A stretch of 64,000 nucleotides of DNA from an uncultured Pelagibacteraceae bacterium (GTDB lineage Bacteria > Pseudomonadota > Alphaproteobacteria > Pelagibacterales > Pelagibacteraceae). The stretch is taken from contig CACDZM010000003.1 of NCBI GenBank assembly GCA_902557215.1, positions 1 through 64,000 on the forward strand, written 5' to 3'. Of this stretch, positions 19,256 through 28,391 are shown in pieces. The notes beneath the pieces were generated by a model that saw nothing but the letters and a program-made list of their open reading frames with translations, searched no databases and was not told the DNA's origin. Both the position numbers and the translations under genes were made by a program. Each line of letters starts with the position of its first letter. Positions within the stretch are counted from its first letter, which is position 1.

Positions 19256-20140
19256 ATGACAAAAATAAGTGGAATTTTTGCTGCTACAATGTCTGTTATC
19301 AATCCAGATTTAAGTCTTAATATCGAAAAAACAATCAATCATGCGGAAAGCCTTATTGATCAAGGTTGTCATGGAACAGCAATATTTGGTAGTACCGGAC
19401 AAGCACAATTAATTTCAATTTCAGAAAAAATCAACTTATTAAATAAACTCTCAGAGAGCAAATATAAAGACAAACACCTAATTGGTACTGGTTTAAATTC
19501 CCTTAGTGAAACTATTAACTTAATTAAAATTGCGAGCTCTTTAAATTTCAACAAATTTTTAATAATGCCACCAGCCTATTATAAATATGGTGATACTGAG
19601 GTCATGGAGTTTTACAAAAAAATTATAGAGGCCGTTCCTGAATGTAAAATTATTCTTTACAATTTTGAGAAATTATCTGGATACAAATTTAGCATCAAAT
19701 GTGTCAATGAGCTTGTTAAAAGGTTTCCCGATCAAATCGTAGGGGTTAAAGACAGTTCTTATAACTTATATGAAAATTTAAAATTAAAGAATTTTTCTAT
19801 CTTTCCTGGTTCTGAACTTAAATTATTAAAAGGTTTAGAATTGGGATGTTCGGGTATAATAACAGCTACGTGTAATGTAACAGCAGCGCTTTCAAGAAAA
19901 GTTTATGACGATTTTTTTTCAGGTGCAAAACAATTAAATAATAAAAAATTATGCGAGGTAAGAGCCATTTTTGATAAATATAATTTGATTTCAGGTTTAC
20001 ATACTTTTTGTTCTCAAGAAAATGAAATTTATAAAAATGTTCTACCGCCCTTAAGTATCTTAAATCAAAGTGATCAAAAAAATTTAATTGAAGCTTTGAA
20101 AAATTTAAATTTTACGAATAAACCACCTCTCGCAGCATAA
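19256..20140 (+). CDS. Dihydrodipicolinate synthase (DapA)-family aldolase
   Basis: GCHGTAIFGSTGQAQLISISEK; ILYNFEKLSGYKF; VGVKDSS. Confidence 0.88.
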   Translation: MTKISGIFAATMSVINPDLSLNIEKTINHAESLIDQGCHGTAIFGSTGQAQLISISEKINLLNKLSESKYKDKHLIGTGLNSLSETINLIKIASSLNFNKFLIMPPAYYKYGDTEVMEFYKKIIEAVPECKIILYNFEKLSGYKFSIKCVNELVKRFPDQIVGVKDSSYNLYENLKLKNFSIFPGSELKLLKGLELGCSGIITATCNVTAALSRKVYDDFFSGAKQLNNKKLCEVRAIFDKYNLISGLHTFCSQENEIYKNVLPPLSILNQSDQKNLIEALKNLNFTNKPPLAA

Positions 20141-20141
20141 G

Positions 20142-21329
20142 ATGTATCTTGCAAGTTTCTTAAATAAAATTTTTAAAAAAGGTGGTTTCATCTTAACTGA
20201 TGCTGACTCGAAAGATTATATAATAGGCAATCCTGGGGAACAGCCTATGAAAATAAAACTTTTGAATAAAAAGCTTCATTATAAACTTTTGTTACATCCC
20301 GATTTATATTTCGGTGAGGCATACACAAAAGGAGATTTGATTATAGAAAATGGAAATTTAAGTGATTTTTTAGATTTAGCATTAATGAATTTCGGAAGAG
20401 GGCCTTTGAATTTTTTTAGTTACATAATAAATAGACTTAGAGGATCTTACAGATACTTAACAAATTTTAATTTTATTAAAAAATCTAAAATGAATGTTTC
20501 CCATCATTATGATATTTCTGATGATTTATATGATTTATTTCTAGATCCAAAGAGACAATATTCATGTGCTTATTTCAAAAAAGAGACTGATAGTTTAGAA
20601 GTTGCTCAAAATAATAAAATTCAACATATTATAAAAAAATTAAATATTAAAAAAAATCAAAAAGTTTTAGACATAGGTTGTGGTTGGGGTTCATTAGCAT
20701 TTGATATAGCAAAAAGTGCAAGTTGTGAGGTTACTGGAATTACTTTATCAGAAAATCAATTTAATTTTTGTGAAAAAAAATCAAAAGAAATGAATTTAGA
20801 AAATCAAGTAAAATTTAGATTGATGGATTATAGAGAACTTAAAGAAAAATTTGATAGAATAGTAAGTGTTGGAATGTTTGAGCATGTAGGAAGAAAATTT
20901 TATAAAAAATTTTTTAATCAAATTGAAAATTTATTAAAAGATGATGGTGTTTCATTGATACATACCATCGGATCTGTTGATCCTCCTCGAGACCCACATC
21001 CCTGGATAACAAAATATATTTTTCCTGGTGGGTATACACCGAGTTTAAGTGAAGTTACCAACCCAATTGAAAAAGCGGGCCTTATCGTTACAGATATAGA
21101 GGTTCTAAGACTTCATTACTCTCACACATTAAGACATTGGAAAGAAAATTGTATTAAAAACAAACAAAAGATCACACAAATGTTTGATGAAAAATTTTTT
21201 AGGATGTGGGAGTTTTACTTAACAGGTTGTGAAATGGCATTTAAATGGGGTGATCAAGTTGTATATCAATTTCAACTTACGAAAAATTATCAATCAACTC
21301 CTGTTACTAGAGACTATATTTATCAATAA
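20142..21329 (+). CDS. cfa: Cyclopropane-fatty-acyl-phospholipid synthase family methyltransferase
   Basis: SHHYDISDDLYDLFLDPKRQYSCAYF; VLDIGCGWGSLAFDIA; GMFEHVGRKFY. Confidence 0.94.
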   Translation: MYLASFLNKIFKKGGFILTDADSKDYIIGNPGEQPMKIKLLNKKLHYKLLLHPDLYFGEAYTKGDLIIENGNLSDFLDLALMNFGRGPLNFFSYIINRLRGSYRYLTNFNFIKKSKMNVSHHYDISDDLYDLFLDPKRQYSCAYFKKETDSLEVAQNNKIQHIIKKLNIKKNQKVLDIGCGWGSLAFDIAKSASCEVTGITLSENQFNFCEKKSKEMNLENQVKFRLMDYRELKEKFDRIVSVGMFEHVGRKFYKKFFNQIENLLKDDGVSLIHTIGSVDPPRDPHPWITKYIFPGGYTPSLSEVTNPIEKAGLIVTDIEVLRLHYSHTLRHWKENCIKNKQKITQMFDEKFFRMWEFYLTGCEMAFKWGDQVVYQFQLTKNYQSTPVTRDYIYQ

Positions 21330-21358
21330 ATTATTGATAGAATTAGCTTTCTTTAATA

Positions 21359-22549
21359 ATGAAAAAAAAGCATAAAAAATCAAAAAAAAAAACAAAAACT
21401 AAAAAAAAAAATAAAGTTAATAAATTTAAAAGAAAAGTAAATAAAATAAAAAAAAGTACAAAAAAAAAGAAAAAAACAAAATTTATTAAAAAAAAGAAAA
21501 CTATTAAACTTAAAAAATTAAATTATCAATCACAAGTAAAAAAAAAACAAGAAGATAGCTTAATCTTAAAATTAGTTAAATTTCAATTATCTCTCAAACC
21601 CCAGTTTAATTTTAAATTTAATTTAAATTTAGAAAAATATATTCAAGGTTTTTTTGACAAAATTTCAGAGACTATTTCCAGTTATAAGATATTAAAAACC
21701 GATGAAAAAAGAAGAATTAAGATAGAAAAAATTGAAAAAGAAAGAAGGGAAAAAATAGAAGAAGCAGAAAGAAAAAAAGACGAGGAAACTTTAAGATTAA
21801 AGTTGAAAGAACAAACACTTAAAGAAGAAGAAAGATTAGAAAGACAAAGGACTAAAGACATAAAATTATTTTTGAGAAAAGAACAAGCACTTTTGAGGAT
21901 AGAACAAGCAGAAAAACAAAAACAATTTTTAAAACAATTAAGATTAGATAAACAAATTGAAAAATTTAGAATAAGAGAGGTCAAGGAATTAGAAAAACTT
22001 GAGAAAATTTCGTTAAAAGAAAAAAGAGAAGATTATTCTGGATTACAAGAGAGAATTGACAAACTTAAAGAAAAATACAGATTACTGCGGGATCAAAAAA
22101 TCAAAGAAAGAGTTGAAGCGCTAGGAATCAAGCTTCAAGGTGACGAAGATAGAGAAACTTTATTAGAAAAAGAAAAGGAATATACTTTAGCGAGACAAAA
22201 AATTGAATTTGCACTTGAAAGTTTTTATAGAAGTGCAAGCAGTTTAGTATTTCAACTAAATAAAAGACATATTACACGAGATATGTCAATTTTTCGATGT
22301 ATAGATAGGAGATTTGAAACTGGAGAAGTTTTTATAAAATGGGACGAGTCATCAGACGATGAATGGTTACTATTGATTTATATTAAAAATAATTCTCCGG
22401 ATGAAGGAATTGTCATAGAAGATAAAACAAATCCAGAAAAAAATCTTTCCCACGAGTTTAGAAATGTGGATATTTTTAAAGCCTCAGACACCATGGTAGA
22501 CTCTTTAACACAACTCATTGCTAGAAAAAGAGCCAAAAATAATAATTAA
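21359..22549 (+). CDS. Lys-rich N-terminal tail + charged coiled-coil protein, unknown C-terminal domain
   Basis: 396 aa; 30 Lys in first 50 residues; long E/K/R helix; globular C-term FRCIDRRFETGEVFIKWDESSDDEWLLLIYIKN. Confidence 0.8.
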   Translation: MKKKHKKSKKKTKTKKKNKVNKFKRKVNKIKKSTKKKKKTKFIKKKKTIKLKKLNYQSQVKKKQEDSLILKLVKFQLSLKPQFNFKFNLNLEKYIQGFFDKISETISSYKILKTDEKRRIKIEKIEKERREKIEEAERKKDEETLRLKLKEQTLKEEERLERQRTKDIKLFLRKEQALLRIEQAEKQKQFLKQLRLDKQIEKFRIREVKELEKLEKISLKEKREDYSGLQERIDKLKEKYRLLRDQKIKERVEALGIKLQGDEDRETLLEKEKEYTLARQKIEFALESFYRSASSLVFQLNKRHITRDMSIFRCIDRRFETGEVFIKWDESSDDEWLLLIYIKNNSPDEGIVIEDKTNPEKNLSHEFRNVDIFKASDTMVDSLTQLIARKRAKNNN

Positions 22550-22579
22550 ATAATAAGATTTAATTAGGTATTATATCTT

Positions 22580-22873
22580 ATGATTATAGGGTCTATTTTT
22601 TTTGTAATTTTATATTTAGTCTTTAGATACATCATAGCTTGGATAACTTATTTAAATAACTTAGATCCAAGACTTGGTGATAGTACATGGAGATTTACTT
22701 ATGATTATCCTGTCATCGGAGAAAGAGATGTGTCAGATTTAGATGATAAAGATTTTGTGAGACTTAGAAGAAAAAAAAATAATATTGTATTATTAATGTA
22801 TTCTATAGTTTTAGTAATGTTTATAGCCTCTATGTCTTTATTAAGTAAATTTTTGTTATTTTTCTTTAGTTAG
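22580..22873 (+). CDS. Small membrane protein with two TM helices, unknown
   Basis: N- and C-terminal hydrophobic segments; 30 nt after the Lys-rich gene. Confidence 0.7.
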   Translation: MIIGSIFFVILYLVFRYIIAWITYLNNLDPRLGDSTWRFTYDYPVIGERDVSDLDDKDFVRLRRKKNNIVLLMYSIVLVMFIASMSLLSKFLLFFFS

Positions 22874-23219
22874 TTTTTTTCAATTGTTTTCTATTCTTAA
22901 TATAAAGAAAAAAAGCTACTATTTCATATACTACAGAAAATATATTGAAAATTATTGGTAACTTAAAAAAATTATAAAGAAATCTATATTTTGGCATTTT
23001 TTTCCATAACAATAAAAATGCTTTTGCGCCTCCTAAAACATTATCACCATCTTTTACATGAAGTCTTCTTAAAAGCTGTTTGCTATCTTTAGAGGTTTCT
23101 TTTTCGGCTAACTCATTGTTTGTAATATCAACCCAATTAATTTCGTTTATTTCTTCTTTTTTATAAAGATCAATTTCAGCCTTACAAATTTTACAAGAAT
23201 TATTAAAATAAACTTTCAT
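22866..23219 (-). CDS. DCC-family thiol-disulfide oxidoreductase (DUF393)
   Basis: VYFNNSCKICKAEIDLYKK with CxxC; LLRRLHVKDGDNVLGGAKAFLLLWKKMP. Confidence 0.88.
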   Translation of the reverse strand: MKVYFNNSCKICKAEIDLYKKEEINEINWVDITNNELAEKETSKDSKQLLRRLHVKDGDNVLGGAKAFLLLWKKMPKYRFLYNFFKLPIIFNIFSVVYEIVAFFLYIKNRKQLKKTN

Positions 23220-23304
23220 AATTATAGGATTTAATACTGATTTGTCTTATAAATGTACATGCGTAAAATACTCTAGTTGAAAATTCCATGAAACAATCTA
23301 TTTA

Positions 23305-24726
23305 ATGTATTTTATGAGTAATTTCTTCGAAAAATCTGACCTATCAAGAAAAGAGGCTGAAAGTATTATTTCAGACACTTTGCGAAAATGTGATGATGGT
23401 GAATTATATTTAGAAAATTCGAAATCTGAATCAATATTATTAGACGATAACAAAATCAAAAATTCAAATTATAATTCAGATTTAGGATTTGGTTTTAGAG
23501 CTATATCTGATGAAGTAGTGGCTTATTCTCACTCTAATGAAATTTCCAAGAACTCTTTAAAACAATCCTCAGAAAATTTAAAGTCTACATTAAAATCTGT
23601 CAAAGGTACTTATAATCATGAAATTCCTAAATCAAATAAAAAGTATTATGACAATATTAATCCGATTGAGCAAAAATCTCTTAATGAAAAAATTAAAATA
23701 TTGAACGATGTAAATGATTATTTACGATCTAAAGGTGACAAAGTTAAACAAGTTACAGCTAATTTTTTGGGAGAGCAAAAGTCTGTTGAAATAATTAGAT
23801 GTGGTGGAGAGACTTTGTCAGATGTTCGACCCTTGATAAGATTTAACGTGTCAGTTATGCTTGAGAAAAATGGAAGAAAAGAAACGGGTGTATACGGTGT
23901 TGGTGGAAGACAATCTTACGATTCATATTTAAAAGATGAAAATTGGAAAAGTGTTTGTGATGAGGCTTTAAGAATAGCATCAGTAAATTTGGAAAGCAAA
24001 CCTGCGCCAGCAGGTGAAATGAAGGTTGTTCTAGGACCTGGATGGCCAGCAATATTAATTCATGAGGCTGTCGGTCATGGTTTAGAGGGAGATTTTAATA
24101 GAAAGAAAACTTCAGCATTTCATAATCTAATGGGCCAAAAAGTTGCAAGTGAAGGAGTTACAATTATTGATGATGGTACCATTGATAATAGAAGAGGTAG
24201 TCTTACTATTGACGATGAGGGAACACCAACAGAAAAAACGGTTTTAATTGAAAATGGAATTTTAAAAAATTTTATGCAAGACAGACTAAACGCACGTTTG
24301 ATGAAAACAAGATCTACTGGAAGTGGAAGAAGAGAAAACTATAGACATATAGTTCTACCAAGAATGAGAAATACGATGATGTTAAGCGGTAAGCAGACTC
24401 AAGAAGAAATGATTAAAGCTGTCGACAAAGGTATTTTCGCAGTTAGTTTTGGTGGTGGACAAGTTGATATTACATCTGGAAAATTTGTATTTAATTGCAC
24501 TGAAGCATATGAAATTGTTGACGGTAAAATTGGATCGCCAATTAAAGGTGCAACGTTAATTGGTGATGGTCCTTCAATTTTAAAAGAAGTTTCCATGGTG
24601 GGAAATGACATGATGATGGACCCTGGTATTGGGACATGTGGTAAAGCAGGACAAGGTGTACCAGTAGGTGTTGCACAACCATCAATATTAATCGATAAGA
24701 TGACTGTGGGTGGTACAAAACTTTAA
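23305..24726 (+). CDS. tldD: Metalloprotease TldD
   Basis: HEAVGHGLEGD metal motif; GVPVGVAQPSILIDKMTVGG; start may be Met at 23314. Confidence 0.96.
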   Translation: MYFMSNFFEKSDLSRKEAESIISDTLRKCDDGELYLENSKSESILLDDNKIKNSNYNSDLGFGFRAISDEVVAYSHSNEISKNSLKQSSENLKSTLKSVKGTYNHEIPKSNKKYYDNINPIEQKSLNEKIKILNDVNDYLRSKGDKVKQVTANFLGEQKSVEIIRCGGETLSDVRPLIRFNVSVMLEKNGRKETGVYGVGGRQSYDSYLKDENWKSVCDEALRIASVNLESKPAPAGEMKVVLGPGWPAILIHEAVGHGLEGDFNRKKTSAFHNLMGQKVASEGVTIIDDGTIDNRRGSLTIDDEGTPTEKTVLIENGILKNFMQDRLNARLMKTRSTGSGRRENYRHIVLPRMRNTMMLSGKQTQEEMIKAVDKGIFAVSFGGGQVDITSGKFVFNCTEAYEIVDGKIGSPIKGATLIGDGPSILKEVSMVGNDMMMDPGIGTCGKAGQGVPVGVAQPSILIDKMTVGGTKL

Positions 24727-26043
24727 ATGGTTAAAGATCAAGAATTTTTAGAGAAAAAAGCATCATATTGTTTAGGCTTAGCCAAGAAATTAGGTGCAAC
24801 AGACTCAAGTGTTGTTGTAAAAAATTCAGTTTCTGAAACTGTTAATTTTAGAAATAGTAAATTAGATGAGTCTAACAGGTCAGATGATCTAGGCATAAGT
24901 ATCACGACTTATATTGGTAAAAAAAAATCATCAATATCATCCTCTAATTTGCTTAATGATAATTTGAATATTTTGATAGAAAAATGTGTCGAAACTACAA
25001 AAAATACTCCTGAGGATGAATTCAATTCCTTACCAGACAAAGATTTATTAGCAAAAGAAGTTAGAGATTTAGATCTTTATGATGATAGTCATATAGCGAA
25101 TGATCAAAAAATAGATTATTTAAAGAAATTAGAGGCCGCTGCTTCAAACGATAAAAAAATCGTCAATACTGAATCTAGTTTTACTCAAAATAAATCTAAT
25201 TTTGTTTTAGCTAATAGCGAAGGTTTTTGTGATGGTTACAAAACATCCTCATTTACAGCATCGAGTGTAACAGTTGCAAAAAATGAAAAAAGCATGGAAA
25301 GAGATTACGAATATTCTAGCAAATGTTTTCTTAAAGATCTAGATGATGCAGAGAAATTAGGAAATCTAGCTGCTAATCAAACTATTAGAAAATTAAATCC
25401 AAAAAAAATTGGGAGTGAAAAAATTGCTATAATTTTTGATAAAAGAATAGCTAAGGGAATGTTAAGTACTTTTGCAAGCGCTATTTCTTCATCAGCAATA
25501 TCAAGAGGAACTTCTTTTCTAAAAGATAAAATTAATCAAAAAATATTCTCAGATAAAATTAATGTATTTGACAAACCTGATATGCTCAAAGGGTTAGGCT
25601 CAAGAAATTTTGATACTGAAGGGGTAAAGACTGACACACTTAAACTAGTGGATGAAGGAATTTTAAAACATTATTTGATTGATACATACAATGGAAAAAA
25701 ATTAAATCTTAAATCTAATGGAAGATGTGGAGGAACTAGTAATCTTTATTTTGAAAATGGAAATACTAATTTTAAAGATTTACTGAATTCAGACTCAAAA
25801 AGTCTCTATATTACTGAAACTATAGGACATGGGAGTAATATTGTGACCGGAGATTATTCAGTTGGAGCAACAGGGTTTTTGGTTGAAAATGGTGAGTTTA
25901 AATATCCAATAAATGAAATTACCATAGCAGGTAATTTTAAAGATATGTTTCAAAATATCACTTTAGCAAATGATTTGGAGTTTAAATATCCAACTAACTC
26001 ACCAACCATGTTAATAGAGGGAATGGTTGTTGCTGGTAAATGA
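24727..26043 (+). CDS. pmbA: TldD/PmbA family protein PmbA
   Basis: AISSSAISRGTSFLKDKI; DTYNGKKLNLKSNG; directly follows tldD. Confidence 0.94.
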   Translation: MVKDQEFLEKKASYCLGLAKKLGATDSSVVVKNSVSETVNFRNSKLDESNRSDDLGISITTYIGKKKSSISSSNLLNDNLNILIEKCVETTKNTPEDEFNSLPDKDLLAKEVRDLDLYDDSHIANDQKIDYLKKLEAAASNDKKIVNTESSFTQNKSNFVLANSEGFCDGYKTSSFTASSVTVAKNEKSMERDYEYSSKCFLKDLDDAEKLGNLAANQTIRKLNPKKIGSEKIAIIFDKRIAKGMLSTFASAISSSAISRGTSFLKDKINQKIFSDKINVFDKPDMLKGLGSRNFDTEGVKTDTLKLVDEGILKHYLIDTYNGKKLNLKSNGRCGGTSNLYFENGNTNFKDLLNSDSKSLYITETIGHGSNIVTGDYSVGATGFLVENGEFKYPINEITIAGNFKDMFQNITLANDLEFKYPTNSPTMLIEGMVVAGK

Positions 26044-27011
26044 GCGAATTTTGTATAATTGGCTCTGGTATATCTGGATCCACAATTGCAAATCTTCTAA
26101 ATAAAAAATATTCAGTAATTCTGTTTGACAAAGCAAGAGGCCCGGGCGGTCGTGCATCTTTTAAACGAATAAAAGGCAAAACAGGTTTTGATCATGGCAC
26201 CCAATATATTTCACCAAAAACTGAAGAATTTAAAAAATTTACTAAAAATTTAATAAAAAAAAAAATTTTAAAAGTATGGAATGGCAAACACGTTTTTCTT
26301 AATTCAAAAAAAAAAGAGGATAAAAAACATCTAAAAATAATTGGCAAAAATGGGAACAATGATATTAGTAAATATTTGCTTAAGAAAATTAATTGTAACT
26401 ACCATAGTGAATTAAAAAAAATCTATTATAAAAACAAACTCTGGTATTTGTTATTTGAGGATGGAAAAATGAGATCTTTTAAAAACCTTATTTTAACTTG
26501 TCCTTTTCCGCAATTAAAAAAACTTTCTAAGAAATTTATAAAAAATTCTTTTTTAAGTAAATCTATAAAAATGGATGCTAATATTACTACTATGATTGCT
26601 ATTAAAAAAAGTAAGAATTCAAATAGCAGCTATCTTTTTGAAGACCCCATTCTTGGTTGGGCTGGAAATGAAAACTCAAAAAAAAGGTTTAAATCAAAAT
26701 ATGATTTATGGACCCTTCAAAGTACGTTTGATTGGGCAAATAAAAAGATTAATAAAAACAAGAATAATAAAAAAGAAAATTCAAAAATTATGATTGATAA
26801 ATTTTTTAAACTTTCAAAAATCAAAAAAACAAAAATTTATTATTCACTTAATCATGGCTGGAGATACTCTTCAAATTCGAGACCATTTAAAATTAAGAGC
26901 TATTGGGATCCTAGGAAAAGACTGGGTGTTTGTGCTGATTGGTTTGTAGGACCAAGATTAGAGTCAGGATGGATAAGCGCACAGGATTTATTTAAGAAAA
27001 TCTCAAGATAA
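26040..27011 (+). CDS. NAD(P)/FAD-dependent oxidoreductase (renalase-like)
   Basis: FCIIGSGISGSTIANLL Rossmann; FDKARGPGGRASFKR; FDHGTQYIS; C-term GVCADWFVGPRLESGWISAQDL. Confidence 0.88.
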   Translation: MSEFCIIGSGISGSTIANLLNKKYSVILFDKARGPGGRASFKRIKGKTGFDHGTQYISPKTEEFKKFTKNLIKKKILKVWNGKHVFLNSKKKEDKKHLKIIGKNGNNDISKYLLKKINCNYHSELKKIYYKNKLWYLLFEDGKMRSFKNLILTCPFPQLKKLSKKFIKNSFLSKSIKMDANITTMIAIKKSKNSNSSYLFEDPILGWAGNENSKKRFKSKYDLWTLQSTFDWANKKINKNKNNKKENSKIMIDKFFKLSKIKKTKIYYSLNHGWRYSSNSRPFKIKSYWDPRKRLGVCADWFVGPRLESGWISAQDLFKKISR

Positions 27012-27012
27012 A

Positions 27013-27693
27013 TTAATCAAAATTCTTTAATCTATATTCCCAGTTACCCATTCTCGAATAGGATACTTTTAATATCATTAAATTTTTACGATCGTACCAA
27101 ATATTGAAATCTAATCTTTTATTTTTCGGTATACTCATATCTTTAGATTTCAGTGTAAAATGATCAACTTCATAAACTTTTCCATAAAGATCTATTTTTT
27201 CTTTACCTAAAAAAGTTACTACTTGATCCTTAATACTTCCTGAGATGGGACTTATTTGAGAACTTGCTTGTAAAACTTTGTGATTCCACCAATTTCCAAT
27301 TACGTTATCAGCTGAGGCTTCTCCATTGTATGAAGAGCCCTTAATGTCAAATTTTTTATTTTCTTGAGAAAATGTTAAATTAACAAACTTCTTTTTGTCA
27401 TTTTGTAAAGTTTTAGAATTGTAAGAAACCAATTGATCTTTGAGATATTTTTCTTCACTATAACCCTCAACTTGGAAAACTGTTGCCCCTAAAAGCTTGA
27501 CTACAAATTTAATTTGATTAGTAACAATGGTTTCTGCTCCATTTCTTTTAAAAAAGTAATGATTATAGCCAATAAGCTCACCATTTCGAAAAATCTCCAT
27601 CTCAATTTTGTTGTATTTTATGTAATGTCCAATATGAGCGATCGTATTAGTTTGATAAAGTAGGAGTAATAAAATGACTATAATTTTTTTCAT
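27013..27693 (-). CDS. Secreted protein, DUF6134-like
   Basis: Signal peptide; EIFRNGELIGYNHYFFKRNGAETIVTNQIKF. Confidence 0.7.
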   Translation of the reverse strand: MKKIIVILLLLLYQTNTIAHIGHYIKYNKIEMEIFRNGELIGYNHYFFKRNGAETIVTNQIKFVVKLLGATVFQVEGYSEEKYLKDQLVSYNSKTLQNDKKKFVNLTFSQENKKFDIKGSSYNGEASADNVIGNWWNHKVLQASSQISPISGSIKDQVVTFLGKEKIDLYGKVYEVDHFTLKSKDMSIPKNKRLDFNIWYDRKNLMILKVSYSRMGNWEYRLKNFD

Positions 27694-27743
27694 TTAACAA
27701 ATAGTTTAATAGAATTTTTTATTAATAGAAATAACTTATTAAA

Positions 27744-28391
27744 ATGTTTTTAAAAATTAAGAAAATACCAAGGGTCAATTGGAGTTCCGATAAGCCTTAT
27801 AATTTTAAACCAAAATTCTCTACATTCTTTTTTTTATGTTTTGGATTGATGCTATTTGGTCTTGGAGAAGGTTTATTAATTGTATCTTTTACTGGTGCTT
27901 CTCCATGGAGTGTTTTAGCACAAGGCATTTCTTTAAATGTTAACTTGACTATAGGAACAATAACATTTTTGATTAGTCTTGCAGTTTTAATTTTGTGGAT
28001 ACCACTTGGTGAAAAACCAGGAATGGGTACAATATTTAATGCAATAATTATTGCAATCATGATCGATCTTTGTATTAAGTTTGTTCCAACCCCGTCTGAC
28101 TTTTTATATCAATTAATCTTAGCAATAATTTCAGTAATCACAGTTGGGATTGGTGGAGGTATTTATTTAGTATCTAATCTTGGAGCAGGACCAAGAGATG
28201 GTTTGATGATTGGCCTACAAAAAAAATCAAATTTACCAGTCGCTGCTGTAAGAGCATTTTTAGAGATCTCTGTTGTAAGTATTGGATGGTACTTAGGTGG
28301 AACTGTAGGGGTAGGTACCTTATTATTTGCTTTTGGAATTGGTCCTTGTGTTGCTTTAGGTTTGTATTTAGTTGATAATATATTCAATTAG
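27744..28391 (+). CDS. YczE/YyaS/YitT-type membrane protein
   Basis: GEGLLIVSFTGASPWSVLAQGIS; GGGIYLVSNLGAGPRDGLMIGL. Confidence 0.82.
   Translation: MFLKIKKIPRVNWSSDKPYNFKPKFSTFFFLCFGLMLFGLGEGLLIVSFTGASPWSVLAQGISLNVNLTIGTITFLISLAVLILWIPLGEKPGMGTIFNAIIIAIMIDLCIKFVPTPSDFLYQLILAIISVITVGIGGGIYLVSNLGAGPRDGLMIGLQKKSNLPVAAVRAFLEISVVSIGWYLGGTVGVGTLLFAFGIGPCVALGLYLVDNIFN

Noticed and set aside
26596-26793. 65-aa ORF inside FAD oxidoreductase gene
   Set aside because: Out-of-frame Lys/Ile-rich ORF typical of AT-rich coding DNA
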